From assembly GCA_002471665.1 (NCBI GenBank), contig DKQK01000053.1:54192-118191 (forward strand): a stretch of DNA of 64,000 bases, written 5' to 3'. Each line of letters opens with the position of its first letter. Positions within the stretch are counted from its first letter, which is position 1. Positions 34,814 to 42,848 of the stretch are shown here, in pieces. This stretch comes from Gammaproteobacteria bacterium UBA7310. Lineage in GTDB: Bacteria > Pseudomonadota > Gammaproteobacteria > Pseudomonadales > Ketobacteraceae. Both the position numbers and the translations under genes were made by a program. Under the pieces are notes generated by a model. The model was not told the origin of the DNA, ran no database searches, and saw nothing but the letters and a program-made list of their open reading frames with translations.

Positions 34814-36148
34814 ATGACCAGCCTGTTAATCACCAACGCCAACGTTGTCAACGAAGGAAAGATTCAAGCGCTGGATGTGCTGGTGCAGGATGGGCGCATC
34901 GCCAGAGTCGGTGCGGATCTGTCCGCTCAGGCGGCCGACCGGGTGCTGGATGCAGGCGGTAAGCACCTGTTACCGGGGATGATTGATGATCAGGTGCATT
35001 TCCGTGAGCCCGGCCTTACCCATAAAGGCGAGATTGCCACGGAATCCGCCGCTGCCGTGGCCGGCGGCATTACCAGTTACTTCGAAATGCCCAATGTGAA
35101 CCCTCTCACCATCAACCGTGCGGCACTGGAAGACAAGTACCAGCGGGCGACACAAAAGTCACTGGCCAATTTCTCCTTTTACATGGGGGCCAGCAACGAT
35201 AATCTTGAGGAAATCAAACACCTCGATCCCAAAGCCGCCTGTGGCATTAAGGTGTTTATGGGCGCCTCCACCGGCAATATGTTGGTGGACAAACCGGAAA
35301 TTCTGGAAGGCATCTTTGCCAATGCCCCCACCATCGTGGTGACCCATTGCGAAGATACACCCATGATCAAGGCCAACGAAGACAAGTATCGCGAGCAATA
35401 CGGTGAGGATGTCCCCATGTCCTGCCATCCGCTGATTCGCTCTGAGGAGGCCTGCTACAAATCCTCCAGCTATGCGGTATCCCTGGCCCGGCGGTTTGGA
35501 ACCCGTTTGCACGTTTTACACTTGACCACCGAAAAAGAACTGTCCTTGCTGCAGGCCGGTAAACTGGCTGATAAACAGATAACCGGTGAGGCCTGTGTTC
35601 ATCACCTGTTTTTCAGTGAAGAGGATTATGAAGTCAAAGGCGCTCTCATCAAGTGCAATCCAGCCATCAAGAAAGCAACCGATCGCCAGGCGCTGCTGCA
35701 GGCGGTGCGGGATGACGTGATCGATGTGGTGGCCACCGACCACGCACCCCACACCTGGGATGAAAAGCAAAACAGCTATTTCAAGGCGCCGGCCGGCTTG
35801 CCGCTGGTACAACATGCACTGATTTCCATGTTGGAACACCATCATCGTGGCCTCCTGTCACTGGAGCAGATCGTGCAGAAGACCAGCCATAATGTGGCAG
35901 AACTGTTCCAGATCGCCGAGCGGGGGTATATTCGGGAAGGCTATTGGGCGGATCTGGTGCTGGTGGACCTTGATGCGCCCACTGTGGTGGATGAGCAGAA
36001 ACTGTATTCCAAGTGCGGTTGGTCGCCATTTTCCGGGTACATCTTCAAATCGTCCATTGTGGCGACACTGGTCAATGGAGAGATGGCATTTGAAAACGGT
36101 GAGGTGAACCCCAATATTCGTGGCAAGAGGATTGCATTTAATCGTTGA
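34814..36148 (+). CDS. pyrC: Dihydroorotase, class I type
   Basis: Third step of pyrimidine synthesis: closes carbamoyl-aspartate to dihydroorotate. 444 residues of the amidohydrolase fold: metal site MIDDQVHFREPGLTHKG, carbamylated-lysine region CGIKVFMGASTGNM, HCED, HVLHLTTEKE and the late DHAPHTWDEK. The first His of the usual HxH metal motif is Gln here (QVH). This DQVHFREPG form is known in a branch of dihydroorotases and is not by itself a sign of loss of activity. Followed by an FAD oxidoreductase gene 91 bp on. Confidence 0.9.
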   Translation: MTSLLITNANVVNEGKIQALDVLVQDGRIARVGADLSAQAADRVLDAGGKHLLPGMIDDQVHFREPGLTHKGEIATESAAAVAGGITSYFEMPNVNPLTINRAALEDKYQRATQKSLANFSFYMGASNDNLEEIKHLDPKAACGIKVFMGASTGNMLVDKPEILEGIFANAPTIVVTHCEDTPMIKANEDKYREQYGEDVPMSCHPLIRSEEACYKSSSYAVSLARRFGTRLHVLHLTTEKELSLLQAGKLADKQITGEACVHHLFFSEEDYEVKGALIKCNPAIKKATDRQALLQAVRDDVIDVVATDHAPHTWDEKQNSYFKAPAGLPLVQHALISMLEHHHRGLLSLEQIVQKTSHNVAELFQIAERGYIREGYWADLVLVDLDAPTVVDEQKLYSKCGWSPFSGYIFKSSIVATLVNGEMAFENGEVNPNIRGKRIAFNR

Positions 36149-36239
36149 TTGCGCGGGTTTGCTTTTACGATAGAATGCGCAACCGCAGACTAAGGATGGG
36201 TGCCGGTGTCTGAAACACGGGTACTAGCGGAGCCAAAAC

Positions 36240-37469
36240 ATGTTTGGAAAACAGATTAAGCCAAAAATCGTCATTGTCGGTGGTGGATTTGCCGGGTTGA
36301 ACGCGGCCCAGCAACTCAAATCCACTCGTTATGACGTGACCGTCATCGATCCCAGCCCTCACATTGAGTGGCTTCCCAATATTCATGAAATCATCTCCGG
36401 TGTAAAAAAAGGGGACGAGCTACGGCTCAACCGCAACATTCTGGTGCGTAGACTGGGGCACCGCTTTTTGATGAACCGTGCCATGGAGATGACGTCCTCC
36501 ACGGTATTGCTGGATAACGGTATGAAAGTGCCGTTTGATGTCTGCATCGTTGCCACGGGTAGCGTCAACAACACCTTTGGTGTCGATGGGGCCGATCAGT
36601 TTGCCCTGCCCATGAAAAGTGTTGAGCAGTGCCAGGTGATTGCGCGCAAACTGCACCGCGCCTCCCTGTCCCACCGGACTACACGGGTGACGGTGGTGGG
36701 TGCCGGCATTGAAGGGGTTGAGGCGTTTGGAGAAGTGATGCGGGCTTACCGCCACCGGCCTCAATTCGAGTTCAATATCGTAGACGGATCGGAGCATTTG
36801 CTGTCCCGCTCCCCGGGGCACCTGGATGGCAAGATTCGCAGCCATACGGATGGTTACCGGGTTGAATATCATCTGGGTAAGAAAGTGGAATCGGTGGATC
36901 ACGAAGGCATATGCCTCGCCGATGGTGGAGCCATTGAAAGCGATATCACCATTTGGTCAACCGGTGCCGCCCCCAATGGATTCCTGCAACGCAGTTACCT
37001 GACCCAGGCAAACCATGAGTGGGCGTCGGTGAATCCCTACTTCCAGAGCGAAGCCCGTGAAAACGTGTTCATCATCGGCGATGCCGCCAACCCGGAGGGC
37101 ATGCCCCTGGCCAAGCAGGCCTTTCACGCCATTGATATGGGTAAGGCTGCTGCCCAGAATGTCGAACGCCTTTTGACCGGCAAAGCCATGCGGGCATTCC
37201 AGCCTTCCAACAAACCCCAGGTGGTTACCTTTGGTGACCTGGATACGTTCATGCTGTTCAAGGATTTTGCCGTTTCCTCCTCCGTTCTGGGGGCGGCCAA
37301 GGAAGCCATCTACACCCTGGGTCTGTTGCAGATGGCCCCACCCCGATCCGCCAAGGATCTGTTGCACTCGCTGGACCTGTTGCAACGCAGCGCACGCCGC
37401 GTGTATTTGCCTACGCTCAACCCCCTGAGCCTGGTCAACAAGCTGCCCAAGAGCAAAGTGTTTTCCTAG
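36240..37469 (+). CDS. NDH-2-like NAD(P)/FAD-dependent oxidoreductase
   Basis: 409-residue flavoprotein with two Rossmann folds: FAD site VIVGGGFAGLNAAQQL at the N-terminus and NAD site VTVVGAGIEGVEAFGEV near residue 150. NVFIIGDAA (about 275) is the second FAD contact. It fits the type II NADH dehydrogenase/FSP1-like group and could reduce quinone or another carrier at the membrane. No transmembrane helix is seen, but the C-terminus is amphipathic. The def gene follows 3 bp later, so a shared transcript is likely. Confidence 0.85.
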   Translation: MFGKQIKPKIVIVGGGFAGLNAAQQLKSTRYDVTVIDPSPHIEWLPNIHEIISGVKKGDELRLNRNILVRRLGHRFLMNRAMEMTSSTVLLDNGMKVPFDVCIVATGSVNNTFGVDGADQFALPMKSVEQCQVIARKLHRASLSHRTTRVTVVGAGIEGVEAFGEVMRAYRHRPQFEFNIVDGSEHLLSRSPGHLDGKIRSHTDGYRVEYHLGKKVESVDHEGICLADGGAIESDITIWSTGAAPNGFLQRSYLTQANHEWASVNPYFQSEARENVFIIGDAANPEGMPLAKQAFHAIDMGKAAAQNVERLLTGKAMRAFQPSNKPQVVTFGDLDTFMLFKDFAVSSSVLGAAKEAIYTLGLLQMAPPRSAKDLLHSLDLLQRSARRVYLPTLNPLSLVNKLPKSKVFS

Positions 37470-37472
37470 TTT

Positions 37473-38015
37473 ATGAAGCCGGATGATTTTGAGATCGTAG
37501 AACTGGGTGATCCCCGTCTGCGGCAAGTGGCCCGCGCAGTGGATGTGGCTGACCTGACTTCGGCGCTGGCCTATGCCGATATTTTGCAGTATTGGATGGA
37601 TCAGCGAGGTGGTGTGGGAATTGCTGCTCCGCAAATCGGTGTGCCGTTGCAGATGATGATCATTGCCTCGCGCCCCAATGCCCGCTATCCGGACGCACCC
37701 GCTATGGCACCGTTGTTGATGATCAACCCTGAACCCCAAAATCTTTCGGAAACCCACACAGCCCTGTGGGAAGGCTGCCTGAGTGTGCCGGGATTGCGGG
37801 GCAAGGTAACCAGGCCGGAAGGATTGGATGTCCGGTTTTATGATAGAACCGGACAGTCTCGCTTGCTTGAACTGACCGGTTTCCCGGCCAGAATCTTTTT
37901 ACATGAATACGATCACTTGATCGGTAAGACCTTTGTGGATCGTGTTGCCTCGCCACAGGATCTGGTAAGCGAAAAGGTGTATCTGCAACAGATTATTGCT
38001 GCGCCAAGCCCATAA
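37473..38015 (+). CDS. def: Peptide deformylase
   Basis: 180 residues. Removes the formyl group from N-terminal Met of new proteins, a Fe(II)/Zn enzyme. Motif 1 GGVGIAAPQIG, motif 2 EGCLSVPG (metal Cys) and motif 3 FLHEYDHLIG (HExxH with Tyr rather than the usual Met/Ile in the second place). The gene is not beside fmt, so it may be a second copy. Its 3' end overlaps the convergent EVE gene by 23 bp. Confidence 0.93.
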   Translation: MKPDDFEIVELGDPRLRQVARAVDVADLTSALAYADILQYWMDQRGGVGIAAPQIGVPLQMMIIASRPNARYPDAPAMAPLLMINPEPQNLSETHTALWEGCLSVPGLRGKVTRPEGLDVRFYDRTGQSRLLELTGFPARIFLHEYDHLIGKTFVDRVASPQDLVSEKVYLQQIIAAPSP

Positions 38016-38457
38016 TAAAATTCCATTGCGCTTCGGTAACCGGCATTACCGACAGCCGATTACCTTTTCTTACCAGTGCCATATCCTGCAATGCCGGAAT
38101 CTTTTTCAGTTCGTCCAGGCTGATGGTGTCCTTGAATTTTGATTTAAAGCGCACCTGGGGACAGTACCAGCGTGGGTTGTCGGGTGTGGATTTCGGGTCG
38201 TAATATTTTGCTTCGGGATCAAATTGGGTAGGGTCGGGGAAGCCGTCCTTAATCACTTCAGCAACGCCGACAATACCCGGAACTTTGGTGTTGGAATGGT
38301 AAAAAAAGATCAGGTCACCTTTTTTAACCTCATCTCTCAACATGTTACGGGCCTGGTAGTTACGTACCCCGTCCCAGGGTTCCCCTTTTTTTCCCCGCGC
38401 TTTTAAATCATCGATGCCGAACGTATCCGGTTCGGACTTGAACAACCAATAAGACAT
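37993..38457 (-). CDS. EVE-domain protein
   Basis: 154 residues making a complete EVE domain (MSYWLFKSEPDTFGIDDL, WDGVRNYQARNMLRD, GDLIFFYHSN, VPGIVGVAEVI). EVE/YTH-like domains bind modified nucleobases in RNA or DNA. The function of single-domain bacterial members is not established. ATG 38457 gives the usual N-terminus. It runs into def on the opposite strand, sharing 23 bp. Confidence 0.9.
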   Translation of the reverse strand: MSYWLFKSEPDTFGIDDLKARGKKGEPWDGVRNYQARNMLRDEVKKGDLIFFYHSNTKVPGIVGVAEVIKDGFPDPTQFDPEAKYYDPKSTPDNPRWYCPQVRFKSKFKDTISLDELKKIPALQDMALVRKGNRLSVMPVTEAQWNFIMGLAQQ

Positions 38458-38676
38458 CACACTGATTCCCAGAATATTATTAGGCAAAATGTGGAGGAGA
38501 TTGTACCTCCCTCTTCAAAAAAGAGCCAAATCACAGTAAAGTGGCTATTGGTGATATTTTTGTTTACTTTTTTTCCTACTTTGGAAAGTTTAGAACGTCT
38601 CGCATAACCTGAAGCATCGCTCGCGCATGGGCCTCAGGTAAATTAAATCGTTGTATTACATAGACTCGCGGATAAT

Positions 38677-39192
38677 ATGAACGACACGAACGAAAACCCG
38701 ATTTACGAGTTAAAGCCGGAGATAAACTTCTGTACCTGTGGGTGTGAAGCCCGCTTGGTAAAAGAGCGCAGTGCCGAGTCGGAGAAAGGAAAGCTCCGCT
38801 ACGTGGTGCGCTGTCTGGATGAAATCTGTGGCCATCAAGGCCGTTACACTCAGTATCCCTGGCAGGCGATTCTGGAATGGAATAAGTCCCCCATGTCAGA
38901 GTTTCCGGAAGATTTCCAGATCCCGTTTATGAACCTGGCAGGCCTGTCCGGTGAGGAAATTCGCCAACGGCTCAATGAGCACCGCATGGCACTGGAACAG
39001 AAAATCAAGCAGCTGCGGGCGGAGAAGGTAAGTGGCAACACTGAGGAAATGAAAATTGCGCGCCTGCAATTAATGTGGGTGATTTACGCGCAGAGTTGGG
39101 CCAAGCTTAAATTCCCCCGGGAGGATGAGTTGAATCCACCGGAGCGCAATGCTGAAACGCCGGCACCCACCGGTCAGACGCAGGAAGCATAG
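38677..39192 (+). CDS. Unknown Cys-rich protein
   Basis: 171 residues, family not recognised. The N-terminal 55 residues have CTCGCEARL and CLDEICGHQG, a possible zinc-ribbon-like pair of knuckles, followed by YPWQAILEWN. The rest is helical and charged (GEEIRQRLNEHRMALEQKIKQLRAE) with a Pro/Thr tail. Preceded by a 219-bp gene-free stretch. The CxC/Cx4C pattern could be a metal-binding DNA-associated domain, but this is only pattern-based. Confidence 0.7.
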   Translation: MNDTNENPIYELKPEINFCTCGCEARLVKERSAESEKGKLRYVVRCLDEICGHQGRYTQYPWQAILEWNKSPMSEFPEDFQIPFMNLAGLSGEEIRQRLNEHRMALEQKIKQLRAEKVSGNTEEMKIARLQLMWVIYAQSWAKLKFPREDELNPPERNAETPAPTGQTQEA

Positions 39193-39228
39193 TTAAATCT
39201 TTTGCTAATTGACTTCAGGTTTTGCAAC

Positions 39229-39259
39229 AATGGGGCAATGTGAATAACGTTGCCCCATT
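39229..39259. promoter_or_regulatory. Perfect 9-bp inverted repeat abutting the LuxR start codon
   Basis: AATGGGGCA, 13 bases, TGCCCCATT, then the ATG at 39260. It fills the place of a ribosome binding site. As DNA it could be an autorepression operator; as RNA, a hairpin ending at the start codon. Confidence 0.65.
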
Positions 39260-40735
39260 ATGCTGTTAAGAACCCGATTTTACCTGCCACCGTTACGTGC
39301 CAATGCCGTGGTGCGTGCCCATCTGATTCAGCGCCTGGAGGCCAGTGCCGGTGGCTCGCTGCTGCTGGTGTCGGCACCTGCGGGGTACGGTAAAACCACC
39401 CTGGTCAGCCAATGGTTGCATCACAAGCCGCAGCAGTTTGCCTGGCTTAGCCTGGGGCCCGAGCACGATGTGATGACAGTGTTCTGGCAATATGCGATTC
39501 AATCGCTGCAGCAAATACAACCTCGCCTGGGTCAGGAGGCACAAGCGGTGTGGTTGGAATCACCGCGACGCAACTACGCCAGTGTGGTGATCTCGTTGCT
39601 GAACGATCTGGATGCGCTGGGTGAGCGCAACCAGTCCGATGACCCCATCACCCTGGTGTTGGATGATTTTCACCATATAAAGAATGCGCAACTGCTTTCC
39701 CTGATCAATACCTTTCTGGATCATTTGCCTTCATCCCTGCGCGTGGTGATGACTTCACGGGATCAACCGGATTTGAATTTGCCTCGCCGCCGGGCCAGCG
39801 GTCAATTACTGCAACTGGGCGCCGAAGACTTGCGCTTTGATCCCGGAGAAAGCGTGGCATTCTTTCACCACACCATGCTCCTGAACCACGCCGATGACCT
39901 GTTGGCCAGGTTCAGCAAGCAGACCGAAGGCTGGGTGGCCGGATTACAACTGGTGGCCTTATCGTTGAAAAACCACACTCTGGCTGCGGAAGATCTGTTA
40001 CAACAGCAACCGCTGGATCGACACGTGTCGGATTACCTGTTGGATGAAGTTTTTCGCAAGCAGCCTGAGCCGTTAAAACAATTTCTGATGCAGACGGCAC
40101 TGGCACCCCGGTTTTGCGCCGGGTTGTGTAACGCGGTGGGGCAGCGCCATGACAGTCTGCAACTGATTACAGAACTGGAAAGCAGTGATTTGTTCCTGGT
40201 GGCCCTGGATAATCATCGTACCTGGTATCGTTACCACGATCTTTTTCGGCAGTTCCTGCTGCAGATAGCACAACAATGGCCCCAGCAGGAACGCCGACAG
40301 TATGGCCGGCGTGCGCTGGCCTGGTTGCGGGAAAACGGCTATTACGCCGATGCCATGGAGTTGTGCATACAGCAGGAAGACTGGTCAGAGGCCAGGGCGT
40401 TGCTTGCCGATGAGTGGCTGTTGATGGAGGAGGGAGCCCGACAGAAAAAGGCCTATTGGCTTTCCCGTTTGCCACAGGAAGTGACGGCAACGCCGGCGCC
40501 GGCTGGCATTGCCGGCGCAACGCAAAGTGATAGCAAAGAACCCGCCTCCGTGGAGCCGCTCACCCGGCGGGAACAGGCGGTGCTGGCGTTGATCAGTGAC
40601 GGCCTCACCAATAAGGAAATAGCAGACCGGTTATTTATATCACCCAATACCCTCAAAGTTCATATCCGCAACCTGTATGGAAAAATGGGGGTGGAAAACC
40701 GAACCCAGGTATTGCTGAAAGTAAAATCCACTTAG
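39260..40735 (+). CDS. Compact MalT-like LuxR-family regulator (AAA/STAND ATPase plus HTH)
   Basis: 491 residues. N-terminal STAND ATPase of the MalT type: FYLPPLRANAVVRAHL, Walker A APAGYGKTT (about residues 39-47), Walker B LVLDDFHHI, then the winged-helix-like region to about 395. A Pro/Ala linker leads straight to a C-terminal LuxR HTH (LTRREQAVLALISDGLTNKEIA, LKVHIRNLYGKMGV). Normal MalT proteins are about 900 residues, with a TPR-like sensor between these parts; here it is absent. The join is in one open frame, with no sign of a frameshift. Start codon next to a palindrome. Likely regulates itself and the ETF-quinone oxidoreductase gene. Confidence 0.85.
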   Translation: MLLRTRFYLPPLRANAVVRAHLIQRLEASAGGSLLLVSAPAGYGKTTLVSQWLHHKPQQFAWLSLGPEHDVMTVFWQYAIQSLQQIQPRLGQEAQAVWLESPRRNYASVVISLLNDLDALGERNQSDDPITLVLDDFHHIKNAQLLSLINTFLDHLPSSLRVVMTSRDQPDLNLPRRRASGQLLQLGAEDLRFDPGESVAFFHHTMLLNHADDLLARFSKQTEGWVAGLQLVALSLKNHTLAAEDLLQQQPLDRHVSDYLLDEVFRKQPEPLKQFLMQTALAPRFCAGLCNAVGQRHDSLQLITELESSDLFLVALDNHRTWYRYHDLFRQFLLQIAQQWPQQERRQYGRRALAWLRENGYYADAMELCIQQEDWSEARALLADEWLLMEEGARQKKAYWLSRLPQEVTATPAPAGIAGATQSDSKEPASVEPLTRREQAVLALISDGLTNKEIADRLFISPNTLKVHIRNLYGKMGVENRTQVLLKVKST

Positions 40736-40780
40736 ATCAGCGGTACTCAATTCCACTTCTGTTTCTCACTTTCCCACTCT

Positions 40781-40841
40781 TGATATCAACCCTCCGTATC
40801 ACCCCTCCATATCACCCCTTGATTTCACCTGCAGGGGTGAT
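40781..40841. promoter_or_regulatory. Array of 13-bp repeats upstream of the ETF-quinone oxidoreductase gene
   Basis: On the minus strand three head-to-tail 13-bp units are seen: AGGGGTGATATGG, AGGGGTGATACGG, AGGGTTGATATCA. A fourth AGGGGTGAT lies in the opposite direction at 40833-40841, so that it forms a perfect 9-bp inverted repeat with the nearest unit. This looks like a cooperative operator. The adjacent MalT-type regulator is the natural candidate, since MalT boxes are short G-rich repeats. The ETF-QO start is 82 bp on. Confidence 0.65.
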
Positions 40842-40922
40842 TTGTTCTGCCATGCCGTGCAGTACTCTGGATTCTGGTAAACGGGCATCAGCCCAAAGCA
40901 CAAGAAACGGAAGGAGAGCGTG

Positions 40923-42572
40923 ATGGAACGGGATCAATTGGAATACGATGTGGTGATCGTGGGAGCAGGCCCGGCAGGATTGTCTGCCGCCTGCCGCTTA
41001 AAGCAGATTGCACACGATCAAGGCTCTGAGATCAGCGTCTGCGTAGTGGAAAAAGCCGCTGAAGTGGGGGCACATTCGTTGTCCGGTGCTGTGTTGCAGC
41101 CCACTGCCTTGCAGGAGTTATTCCCTGACTGGGAACAGCGCGGAGCGCCGTTAACGGTACCGGTTACCGAAGACGAAGTACATTATATGCTGTCCGGTCA
41201 GCGCAGCATGCGCTTCCCACGCCGGCTTGCTGCCCGCATGATCCATAATGAAGGCAATTATATTATCAGTCTGGGTGTGTTCTGCCGCTGGCTGGCCCAG
41301 CAGGCGGAGACGCTGGGGGTGGAGATCTACCCTGGGTTTACCGCCTCGGAACTGCTATTGGATGACGGCAAGTGTGTGGTGGGCGTACGCACTGGCGATA
41401 TGGGACGGGATCAGCAGGGCAGCCCCAAAGACAGTTTCCAACCGGGAGTGGATCTGCGGGCCAGGTACACATTGTTTGCCGAAGGTTGCCGTGGCCATCT
41501 CGGCAAACAGTTAATCCAGCGTTTCCAACTGGATGCCAACAGCGGCACACAGCATTATGCCATCGGTATTAAGGAAGTATGGGAGATCGATCCCGGGCAG
41601 CATCAGCCCGGCAAGGTGTTGCATTGCTTTGGCTGGCCCCTGGCCCGTAGCGGCAGCGGAGGCGGCGCGTTTCTGTACCATGCGGAAAACCATCAGGTTG
41701 CACTGGGGCTGATCACGGATCTCAATTACAGCAACCCGTGGATGAGCCCGTTCGATGAGTTTCAACAGTGGAAGCTGCATCCGCTGATCAAACCCTTATT
41801 GCAGGGTGGAAAGCGTCTCGCCTATGGCGCACGGGCCATCAACAAAGGCGGATTACAGGCAGTGCCTGCGTTGAGTTTTGCGGGTGGGTTGCTGATCGGC
41901 TGTGATGCCGGATTCATGAATTACCCGAAGATCAAAGGCAACCACACCGCCATGAAAAGCGGTATGCTGGCTGCCGAAGTGGTGGCGGAAGCCCTCGCTG
42001 CCGGCCGCAACCAGGCGGATCTGGTGGAGTATCAGGACGCGTTTCGGCAGTCCTGGCTCTACGACGAATTGCATCAGGCCCGCAATGTTGCCCCTGCCAT
42101 GCATCGTTTTGGCATGTTATTGGGTTCAGCGTTCAGCTTTATCGATTACGGCCTGTTGCGGGGGCGTCTGCCCCTTACCCTGAAAGATAATCAGGCGGAT
42201 CATGAAAGCCTCAAACCCATTGACCAGGCAGTACCACTGACCTACCCAAAACCAGATGGCTTGATTACCTTTGATAAGCTTTCTTCAGTGTACTTGTCCA
42301 ATACCAACCATCGTGAGGATCAGCCCTGTCACCTGCAACTCAAGAACCCTGAAGTGCCGCTGCAATTCAATCTACCAGCCTATGGAGAGCCGGCCCAGCG
42401 TTACTGCCCTGCCGGGGTCTATGAGGTGGTGGAAGAGCTGGGGCAGCCGGTATTTCGCATCAATGCCCAGAACTGCGTTCACTGTAAAACCTGTGATATT
42501 AAAGACCCCACTCAAAATATCACCTGGGTGCCACCGGAAGCCGGCGGAGGGCCAAACTACACGGCAATGTAG
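40923..42572 (+). CDS. Electron transfer flavoprotein-ubiquinone oxidoreductase
   Basis: Passes electrons from reduced ETF (fed by acyl-CoA dehydrogenases) to ubiquinone. 549 residues: N-terminal FAD site YDVVIVGAGPAGLSAACRL, SLSGAVLQP, a membrane-contact region with GCDAGFMNYPKIKGNHTAMKSG, and C-terminal 4Fe-4S cysteines in YCPAGVYE and NCVHCKTCDIKDP. ATG 40923 has AAGGAG six bases before; a GTG is immediately upstream. It fits the beta-oxidation gene at the window start. The repeated operator suggests tight control. Confidence 0.94.
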   Translation: MERDQLEYDVVIVGAGPAGLSAACRLKQIAHDQGSEISVCVVEKAAEVGAHSLSGAVLQPTALQELFPDWEQRGAPLTVPVTEDEVHYMLSGQRSMRFPRRLAARMIHNEGNYIISLGVFCRWLAQQAETLGVEIYPGFTASELLLDDGKCVVGVRTGDMGRDQQGSPKDSFQPGVDLRARYTLFAEGCRGHLGKQLIQRFQLDANSGTQHYAIGIKEVWEIDPGQHQPGKVLHCFGWPLARSGSGGGAFLYHAENHQVALGLITDLNYSNPWMSPFDEFQQWKLHPLIKPLLQGGKRLAYGARAINKGGLQAVPALSFAGGLLIGCDAGFMNYPKIKGNHTAMKSGMLAAEVVAEALAAGRNQADLVEYQDAFRQSWLYDELHQARNVAPAMHRFGMLLGSAFSFIDYGLLRGRLPLTLKDNQADHESLKPIDQAVPLTYPKPDGLITFDKLSSVYLSNTNHREDQPCHLQLKNPEVPLQFNLPAYGEPAQRYCPAGVYEVVEELGQPVFRINAQNCVHCKTCDIKDPTQNITWVPPEAGGGPNYTAM

Positions 42573-42848
42573 CCGGGCCGAGCATTAAACGTAATATAAT
42601 CAAATGGTTGTGCTCACTTGTTGCGCCGCTGGGGCTGACGTAACAACGAATTGTGGGCAGGCAGGCCAGAGAACGATGTCAATTAGGCTATAAAATTCCA
42701 ATTGAGTTGTTCAAATATGGACATTGTGAGGCTGGGTTAGTCTATATTGAGTTACTACGGACAAGTAAATAGACGGACTGGTAGGACACCCTTGCAGCAC
42801 GCTTCAGGCAGCTCAGAAAAGGACAGCACTTATAGGGATAGACTCAGG
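42573..42848. other. Intergenic region upstream of the hybrid kinase, 276 bp
   Basis: Gene-free and AT-rich. It has TATAAT at 42595-42600 and TATAAA at 42689-42694, neither with a good -35. No terminator for the ETF-QO gene was recognised. Confidence 0.4.

Noticed and set aside
39260..40735. Frameshifted or broken full-length MalT gene
   Set aside because: ATPase and HTH are in one uninterrupted frame, and there is no leftover TPR-coding sequence nearby.
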